Positions 31,099-35,527 of a DNA stretch of 35,527 bases are shown here, piece after piece. The notes under the pieces are model-generated. The model saw nothing but the letters and a program-made list of their open reading frames with translations. It was not told where the DNA came from and did not search any database. The translations under genes were made by a program, and so were the position numbers. Each line of letters starts with the position of its first letter. Position 1 is the stretch's first letter. The stretch comes from Anaerolineae bacterium (GTDB lineage: Bacteria > Chloroflexota > Anaerolineae > B4-G1). The stretch spans positions 1 through 35,527 of the forward strand of contig JAUWNP010000024.1 of NCBI GenBank assembly GCA_030612585.1, written 5' to 3'.

Positions 31099-31677
31099 CT
31101 AGTCAAGAGCCTCTATAGCGGTTACCTGAATCTCCACGTTTGCAACGTCAGCAAAAGGAGCATCTATGCCCTCGATAACTCCCTCGCCTCTGACCCATTG
31201 GTTTGTCTGGAGTGACAGGGCCATCTCAGTAGAAACACCATACAGGGAAGCCGCAGCATTAGATTGTATTCTAATAAACACGTTGAATCCCCCGCGATAT
31301 TCCCACACATCCAACACCCTTCCCTGGAACCTGATAACTTCTCCCACAATATCCTGGCTGTACTGCTCCTGCTGAGCACTCGTGAGACTATCCCACTCAT
31401 TCCCCACAGTAGCCACTGTGAGATATGCAGGCGTAGGTGTAGGTGTCTGCATGTGAGGAGGAACAACGAGGGAGTCGATGCGGGAAGAGGATGTCGATGT
31501 GGGCGTAGGCGTAGACGTAGATGTGGGTGCAAGCGTAGACGTGGGTGCAGGGGTAGATGTAGATGTAGGTATGGGGGTAGACGTGGGTACAGCTACAGGG
31601 GTAATGGTAGGGGCAGGGGCAGAACAACCAGTTCCGACGACTACAACCAACAAAATCGCTATTATTATTCTGTTCAT
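31099..31677 (-). CDS. Lipoprotein B with Thr/Pro linker and OB-fold-like domain
   Basis: Exported lipoprotein of 192 residues: signal MNRIIIAILLVVVVGTGC (Cys18), a long alternating Thr/Ser/Pro linker to about residue 72, then a beta-rich domain (LTSAQQEQYSQDIVGEVIRF, GRVLDVWEYRGGFNVFIRI, NQWVRGEGVIEGID) with the outline of a tRNA_anti/OB fold. The ATG at 31677 is chosen over one at 31719 because AAGGAG lies just before it and the signal peptide matches that of lipoprotein A. Function unknown. Confidence 0.8.
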   Translation of the reverse strand: MNRIIIAILLVVVVGTGCSAPAPTITPVAVPTSTPIPTSTSTPAPTSTLAPTSTSTPTPTSTSSSRIDSLVVPPHMQTPTPTPAYLTVATVGNEWDSLTSAQQEQYSQDIVGEVIRFQGRVLDVWEYRGGFNVFIRIQSNAAASLYGVSTEMALSLQTNQWVRGEGVIEGIDAPFADVANVEIQVTAIEALD

Positions 31678-31688
31678 CTGTCTTCTCC

Positions 31689-31802
31689 TTATCTCCATAC
31701 AGTTATTGAGCGCCCACACTCAAGGCACCGGTAAGTGATAGTGCGATTTGTACAGTACAGCTCTACAGATTCAACATACTTCTTGCATCTAGGACAATAC
31801 AC
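31689..31802 (-). CDS. Small zinc-ribbon protein
   Basis: A 37-codon frame reads YCPRCKKYVESVELYC, then RTITYRCLECGRSITVWR: two CxxC knuckles (CPRC and CLEC) 19 residues apart, a typical zinc ribbon. The GTG at 31802 gives the shortest overlap with the upstream gene; an in-frame ATG at 31856 would give 55 residues. Neither has a strong Shine-Dalgarno. The stop lies 11 bases before lipoprotein B. Confidence 0.55.
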   Translation of the reverse strand: MYCPRCKKYVESVELYCTNRTITYRCLECGRSITVWR

Positions 31803-32157
31803 TCTTCGGGAAATAGTCGGGTAGACCTTGATCGAAAGGGAAGGCAGTCCCCACATTTAGCGATTCGAGCTCCCCACTATCCTCTGTTGACCATAAGTCA
31901 CCAGGGGGCCAGGAGACAGGCTTCCGAGACGCGGGTCCAGACAGTGTTCTTGGCCGGGGTCGTTTTGGGAATGTCATTGCGTCTGTACGGCGTGTCTCGT
32001 CACTGGATTCCTTCTTGGCGATTGGATACTTCGCGGTTGAACGCTTCTTGCGTTTGGTCATTTTTCGCCACCACGGACTCAGCCGCAGCGCAATGAGCCC
32101 AACCAGAACAGCCAGGCACAGGCAACCGACGGCCACGCTCAGAAGCACCTTTGGCAT
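31789..32157 (-). CDS. Single-span membrane protein with basic cytoplasmic tail
   Basis: From ATG 32157: MPKVLLSVAVGCLCLAVLVG then LIALRLSPWWRKMTKRKKRS, one membrane helix followed by a strongly basic and polar tail of about 85 residues. An upstream TTG at 32208 would add 17 residues. GAGG lies very close to the ATG, so the start is uncertain. No family recognised. It is the third member of the run of small genes on this strand. Confidence 0.55.
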   Translation of the reverse strand: MPKVLLSVAVGCLCLAVLVGLIALRLSPWWRKMTKRKKRSTAKYPIAKKESSDETRRTDAMTFPKRPRPRTLSGPASRKPVSWPPGDLWSTEDSGELESLNVGTAFPFDQGLPDYFPKSVLS

Positions 32158-32255
32158 GACCTCAATGCCTTCCACGTACACAACTCCAGCATGTCTTCCC
32201 GGCTGCAATTCCGCCGCCGAGGTGAAGATTGGTCCATCCGGCTGGTCTTGATGCC

Positions 32256-32789
32256 CTACTCATTGGCCTGCCCTGCACGTCGCAGATCACTCAGCAAAGC
32301 ATCATCAATCGAGAGGTCCCAGTCCACAAACCGCTCGATTTCCGTGCGAGTCCGCTGGATGGTTGCGCTTGGCCCGAATACCACGAGTCCTATACGCTCA
32401 TCTTCCAAAGCAACCTGGTGGCCTCTGGCCTTTTCCCCCCGCCAATCTCTTGCCCAGGCGCGTGTGGCTCGCCGGCTAGGATCAGATTTGATGCGGCCTA
32501 CTGTCTCGCGCACCGTCTGGACTTTCGACTGGTCGGGCTCGTCACTATCGCAAATTCGGCTCAGACGAGCCACAGCCTCACGGTACTTGTGCAAGTGGTC
32601 TGGTACTTCAAGATCGGCCAACTTGACCTCGTGGTCTCTACACCACTCGAAGACTCCGACTAACTGACGCAACTCCGTCTGGCCACCAGAAGAGAGAGAC
32701 CGGTTGGCGACCCGTTCCAGTTTCTCGATCAGTTGTTCGTAACTCTCCGGCTGATTGTTACGCAGCCAATGCCACGCATCTTCCGTCAT
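32256..32789 (-). CDS. Hypothetical soluble helical protein
   Basis: Protein of 177 residues with AAGGAG before the ATG. Helical and charged: MTEDAWHWLRNNQPESYEQL, LVGVFEWCRDHEVKLADLEV, then a segment with a small beta core (ERIGLVVFGPSATIQRTRTE) and a last helix (SIDDALLSDLRRAGQ). I do not recognise a family. First gene of the minus-strand run 30194-32789. Confidence 0.7.
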   Translation of the reverse strand: MTEDAWHWLRNNQPESYEQLIEKLERVANRSLSSGGQTELRQLVGVFEWCRDHEVKLADLEVPDHLHKYREAVARLSRICDSDEPDQSKVQTVRETVGRIKSDPSRRATRAWARDWRGEKARGHQVALEDERIGLVVFGPSATIQRTRTEIERFVDWDLSIDDALLSDLRRAGQANE

Positions 32790-33245
32790 CGCGTACTCCT
32801 TGAAAACTATGGGCTGGCAGAGTGCTCGCCGTTAGAAGGAGAGATCACCGCAAGAGCCGTCAGCCAACCCATCACAGTAACTGCTCCGCCGTCCGCCGCA
32901 GAGCCTACACTATTCCAGAGTATAACATACAAGCGTGTCATGGAGCGTGTCAAAAACGGGTCGTCTGTCACCCAAATGCCCACCAATGTACTGTTGCGGT
33001 ACTGGCTGACTTGTGGGTTCAGCATCAGTATAGCCTGGAATCGGCATTCTCAGGGTTTCACTTGCGTTACAGTAACGTTTCGGATTGACGAGACATCCGG
33101 CACAGCCGTCTCTCTCCGAGGGGCGGACTTCTATCGCAGACATTTGCTCAGGCGCAGGAAGGCCCCTGCGAGAAGCGAGGCCGGTTCCCGGCCTCGCGCA
33201 AGTCCTGATCCCGCGCAGTTCTGCGGCAGGAATACATTCTGGGGA
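32790..33245. other. Non-coding spacer with GC hairpin
   Basis: No gene is supported here. The clearest structure is the perfect 10-bp hairpin GCGAGGCCGG/CCGGCCTCGC at 33175-33197 with a TTC loop, next to a second stem (GCAGG/CCTGC near 33154-33169). These look like hairpin repeats or a relic. Confidence 0.5.
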
Positions 33246-33440
33246 GGTTACTACTTTGACGAATGTTACATTGGACGCAACACTACAGCGAATTTAGAAA
33301 AAAACGAATCGGGGAACACTACTTTGACCGAATCTATAGAAAAGACGACCTTTGTCATTGCGAGCGACAGCGAAAAATTCGTTCCTTTCCTCATTCGTTG
33401 TAGTGTTGCCAGGAATCTAACATTGTCAAGGCAGTTACCA
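33246..33440. mobile_element. MITE-like element with long terminal inverted repeats
   Basis: The left arm 33246-33293 and right arm 33393-33440 are imperfect inverted repeats of about 47 bases. The best-matched part is GCAACACTACAGCGAAT (33277-33293) against ATTCGTTGTAGTGTTGC (33393-33409), one mismatch in 17; the outer part shares TTGAC and AATGTTA words. The interior of about 100 bases has no gene. No transposase nearby matches it. Confidence 0.65.
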
Positions 33441-33449
33441 CACGCCGAC

Positions 33450-33478
33450 TTGTGTGGGCGGGCGAGGTGGGGTACAAT
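33450..33478 (+). promoter_or_regulatory. Promoter of leaderless type before a short frame
   Basis: TTGTGT (33450-33455), 17-base spacer, TACAAT (33473-33478), then 8 bases to GTG 33487. Confidence 0.45.
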
Positions 33479-33486
33479 CAGCCAAC

Positions 33487-33561
33487 GTGAAGGGCAGAAT
33501 GTACGTCAATTTGACTACCGGGGTTGACCAGCCGGGGCACTACCGCTTACCAATCGTATAG
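33487..33561 (+). CDS. 24-residue frame or gene-start relic
   Basis: A GTG 8 bases after a -10 box opens MKGRMYVNLTTGVDQPGHYR-LPIV and stops inside the 3' end of the convergent membrane-protein gene. It has the look of a normal gene start that has lost its body. No family recognised; it may be chance. Confidence 0.3.
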   Translation: MKGRMYVNLTTGVDQPGHYRLPIV

Positions 33562-34091
33562 ACTACGCGCTCGATGAACTCATCCTCACTCAGTTCGCCA
33601 GCGCCGAAGGCCGCCAGGTCCGCCGCGCTCACCATTGCGCTGACCTGCATGTCGGTCTGGATGCCCTGGGCCAAAATCGTGACCGCGACCTGGGTAAAGG
33701 AGCCGTTTGTATCTTCATCCTTGCTTCCCGCTTCCTGCTCCCCGCTTCCTGCCAATTCATCCAGGGCCAGCGCGACGTCGAAGACTGTCCACACCAATTG
33801 GGCTGCTTCTTCAGGCACCTGGCCCGGCGCGAGGGAGTAGGTGATCTCGAAGCGCAGTGGGCCGTCAGGGATCAGCGCCACCGTCCCGCCCAGGCCGGCC
33901 TGGGCCAGCAGTTGCGTAGCCCTCCACTGACAGGTCTCCTGTTGGGATGTGGGTGAGTGTGGGAGTGTGGGAGTGGGAGAGGGCGAGAGATGAGTACTAG
34001 AAGGGCGCGTCACGAGCATCACCAGCGCCACGATAACAACAGTGTTGGCAACCGCCAGAGCGGCGATAATACGTCTCTGTTTCGATGTCAT
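33540..34091 (-). CDS. Membrane-anchored protein of unknown function
   Basis: Protein of 183 residues from ATG 34091 (MTSKQRRIIAALAVANTVVI). One N-terminal membrane helix, a Ser/Thr/Pro linker (SPSPTPTLPHSPTS), then an extracytoplasmic alpha/beta domain (ATQLLAQAGLGGTVALIPDG, LRFEITYSLAPGQVPEEAAQ, FTQVAVTILAQGIQTDMQVS). A heptamer array codes for the loop GSGEQEAGSK. An upstream extension to 34277 crosses heptamer repeats and is rejected. No Shine-Dalgarno; a promoter ends 7 bases before the ATG. No family recognised. Confidence 0.7.
   Translation of the reverse strand: MTSKQRRIIAALAVANTVVIVALVMLVTRPSSTHLSPSPTPTLPHSPTSQQETCQWRATQLLAQAGLGGTVALIPDGPLRFEITYSLAPGQVPEEAAQLVWTVFDVALALDELAGSGEQEAGSKDEDTNGSFTQVAVTILAQGIQTDMQVSAMVSAADLAAFGAGELSEDEFIERVVYTIGKR
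33723..33750. repeat. Heptamer tandem array, unit GCTTCCT, inside membrane-protein gene
   Basis: Four units: GCTTCCC, GCTTCCT, GCTCCCC, GCTTCCT, read in frame on the minus strand. Confidence 0.75.
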
Positions 34092-34098
34092 CGGCAGA

Positions 34099-34127
34099 AG
34101 TGTAGCACAACCAATGGCTAATGACAA
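34099..34127 (-). promoter_or_regulatory. Promoter for membrane-protein gene (leaderless type)
   Basis: Minus-strand TTGTCA (34122-34127), 17-base spacer ending TGC, TACACT (34099-34104), then 7 bases to the ATG. The -35 box lies inside a heptamer array. Confidence 0.6.
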
Positions 34128-34137
34128 ATGACCAAAG
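34110..34137. repeat. Heptamer array, unit ACAAATG
   Basis: Units ACCAATG, GCTAATG, ACAAATG, ACCAAAG between two divergent genes. Confidence 0.6.
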
Positions 34138-34146
34138 GACTCCAGA

Positions 34147-34174
34147 GACATAGGACATAGGACGTAGGACGTAC
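34147..34174. repeat. Heptamer array, unit GACATAG
   Basis: Units GACATAG, GACATAG, GACGTAG, GACGTAC immediately upstream of the EamA Shine-Dalgarno. Confidence 0.8.
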
Positions 34175-34188
34175 TCATTGGAGGTAGG

Positions 34189-35109
34189 ATGACACACCTG
34201 AACCGCGAGCAACGCCGGGGGGTCGTGAGCACGATTGTGGCCAGTTTTTTTCTGGGTTGGGCGCCCATCCTGGGCAAACTGGCCTACGCGAGCGGTGTCA
34301 CGCCGTTCACCCTGGTTGCCTTGCGCACGCTGATGGCGGCGCTGCTCCTCTGGCTGGCATTTGTGCTCTTCTGGCGGGGCGAGATCGTCATCGTCTGGCG
34401 TGACCTGGTCGGATGCATGGGAGTTGGCGCAGTCAACGGTTTTGGCTCGCTGCTCTACTTCACAAGCCTTTCGCGCCTCGATGCCTCCCGCGCCTCGTTG
34501 CTCAACACGCTCTACCCGCTGTGGGTGGTACTGTTCCTCTTCGCTGCCGGGCAACCGCTGACGCGCCTGACACTGGCGCGACTATCGCTCTCCATGCTAG
34601 GGCTCTACCTCTTGACGCGCGCAGGGCCGGGGGAACTGGACTGGCTGGGGGTTATGCTGATGATCGCCTCGGCGGCCACCTACGGCTGGCACCTGGTACT
34701 GGGGCAGTGGGTGCTCGCCGACGTCCCATCGCGCACAGCGACGCTCTACATCCTGACGACCATGGCCTGCGTGGTTGGCCTGGCACGGGTGTTACAGACA
34801 CAGCCGGTGGAGCCTATCGTGGCCGCTGGTTGGCGCGCCATCCTGGCGCTTGGACTGACGACCACACTCTCGCGACTGGCGATGTTCAGCGGGCTGCGGC
34901 GGTTGGGGGGAGTCGAGACGGCGTTGATCGGCCTGCTGGAACTGCTCGTCAGTCTGATGCTGGCCTTCCTGTTGCTGGGCGAGCGGCTGACACCTGTGCA
35001 ATGGGCCGGAGGCGCGCTGTTGGTGATCAGCCTGGTATTGATGGCCCGCGACCCAGGGATGCGCCTCGCAGAGGGCAACGTGCCGTTAGAATGGAAGAAT
35101 AGCCGTTAG
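34189..35109 (+). CDS. EamA/DMT-family transporter
   Basis: Inner-membrane drug/metabolite transporter of 306 residues with ten predicted helices in two EamA repeats. First repeat: FFLGWAPILGKLAYASGVTP and TPFTLVALRTLMAALLLWLA, then SLLNTLYPLWVVLFLF. Second repeat: ASAATYGWHLVLGQWVLADV, GLTTTLSRLAMFSGLRRLGG and ETALIGLLELLVSLMLAFLL, then LLGERLTPVQWAGGALL. The ATG follows GGAGGT. The substrate (amino acid, nucleotide or other metabolite) is unknown. Divergent from the membrane-protein gene, with the heptamer-rich spacer between. Confidence 0.92.
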   Translation: MTHLNREQRRGVVSTIVASFFLGWAPILGKLAYASGVTPFTLVALRTLMAALLLWLAFVLFWRGEIVIVWRDLVGCMGVGAVNGFGSLLYFTSLSRLDASRASLLNTLYPLWVVLFLFAAGQPLTRLTLARLSLSMLGLYLLTRAGPGELDWLGVMLMIASAATYGWHLVLGQWVLADVPSRTATLYILTTMACVVGLARVLQTQPVEPIVAAGWRAILALGLTTTLSRLAMFSGLRRLGGVETALIGLLELLVSLMLAFLLLGERLTPVQWAGGALLVISLVLMARDPGMRLAEGNVPLEWKNSR

Positions 35110-35128
35110 CAGTCACGAAGAGATCTAT

Positions 35129-35164
35129 CATTTGTCATTTGTTCATTTGTCATTTGTCATTTTC
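35129..35164. repeat. Heptamer array over the stop codon of the receiver gene, unit CATTTGT
   Basis: CATTTGT four times with one extra base, then CATTTTC. It supplies the last codons (MTNDK) and the stop of the receiver-domain gene on the minus strand. Confidence 0.85.
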
Positions 35165-35527
35165 AGTATCTCTTCCAGCAATTCTTCGTCGGTGAAGGAG
35201 CCCTTCTGCATCAACGTCCCAACCTGGCCGCTGACCCGCTGCCGCTCGGCATCTGTCAGTTCCTTGGCTGTGACGACGATCACCGGCACGTCGCGCAACT
35301 CGTCATCGGCCTTGAGGTCTTCCAGCACCGCAAAGCCGTCCATATCCGGCATCATCAGGTCAAGCAGGATCAGGTCGGGCTGCTCGCGGCGCACCACCTC
35401 GAGGCCCTCGGCTCCGCCGTGGGCTTCGAAGATCCGGTACTCGCCCCGGGTCTGCAGGATGCGGCGTAGGAGCAGCGCCGCCTTGGGGTCGTCCTCAATG
35501 ATGGCAATGCTTCGCACCTGCCCATCG
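35143..35527 (-). CDS. Response-regulator receiver domain (5' end beyond window)
   Basis: A complete CheY-like receiver: acidic pair in IAIIEDDPKAALLLRRIL, phosphoacceptor Asp in LILLDLMMPDMDGFAVLEDL, Thr in VPVIVVTAKEL and Lys in TLMQKGSF. A GTG at 35517 (VRSIAIIEDD) could start a 124-residue single-domain regulator, but the frame stays open to the window edge (DGQVRS) and no Shine-Dalgarno is visible, so it may be the C-terminal receiver of a hybrid histidine kinase. The C terminus is made from heptamer repeats. Confidence 0.85.
   Translation of the reverse strand, partial: DGQVRSIAIIEDDPKAALLLRRILQTRGEYRIFEAHGGAEGLEVVRREQPDLILLDLMMPDMDGFAVLEDLKADDELRDVPVIVVTAKELTDAERQRVSGQVGTLMQKGSFTDEELLEEILKMTNDK

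Noticed and set aside
32733..33527. 264-codon plus-strand frame
   Set aside because: It crosses the start of the 32256-32789 gene, a GC hairpin and the MITE-like element; there is no Shine-Dalgarno and no domain.
1..35527. tRNA or rRNA genes
   Set aside because: No cloverleaf with a TTC-A T-arm and no rRNA-like stretch was recognised in the spacers on reading; a dedicated covariance search would settle it.

Overview
The window looks like a GC-rich chromosomal contig from an uncultured filamentous-type Chloroflexota bacterium (Anaerolineae/Caldilineae-like). That placement is inferred from gene content: an SARP/BTAD-STAND regulator, a V4R protein, DUF2085, DUF4126 and DUF402 proteins, large secreted proteases carrying an HVxLPL segment, and many small hairpin and tandem repeats scattered between and inside genes. 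No rRNA or tRNA gene was recognised.

Layout. 1-5768 (minus): a peptide/opine-type ABC importer operon (binding lipoprotein, two permeases, two ATPases) with a methyltransferase start behind it. 5965-8061 (minus): a methyltransferase, a CooT-type nickel protein, a DUF3842 protein and a DUF402 protein, several with readable promoters. 8175-12728: FabL-like reductase, NarL/FixJ response regulator, recA (minus), a GNAT enzyme and a V4R sensor-like protein. 12794-15727 (minus): secreted subtilase, an interrupted DUF4190 gene and a DUF4126 membrane protein. 16007-21772 (plus): a 1167-residue STAND regulator and a secreted metzincin-like metalloprotease. 21806-24390 (minus): yjbQ-pfkB-DUF2085, divergent from a PcrA/UvrD helicase (24588-26909). 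26910-30193 is a decay zone with tandem arrays, a palindromic element, a frameshifted methyltransferase, gene stubs, a lipoprotein nuclease, a candidate small RNA and an IS630 remnant. 30194-32789 (minus) is a compact run of small orphan genes: two lipoproteins with near-identical leaders, a 42-residue membrane peptide, a zinc ribbon and two proteins of unknown function. 33246-35527: a MITE-like element, a small membrane protein, an EamA transporter and the C-terminal end of a response-regulator protein.

Three themes stand out. First, five starts without a good Shine-Dalgarno each have a -10 box ending 7 or 8 bases before the start codon, which predicts leaderless mRNAs; genes with a Shine-Dalgarno use ordinary leaders. 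Second, at least ten arrays of degenerate 7-bp tandem repeats, each with a different unit, lie in spacers, at stop and start codons, and inside three reading frames including the helicase; they resemble cyanobacterial STRR heptamer repeats in form. Third, several longer repeat families are carried in frame inside conserved enzymes, most strikingly a 75-bp (25-codon) array in a PfkB sugar kinase. Other candidates for follow-up are an orphan small RNA with its own promoter and terminator, an attenuator-like leader before cooT, and a subtilase whose propeptide-like module sits at the C terminus.
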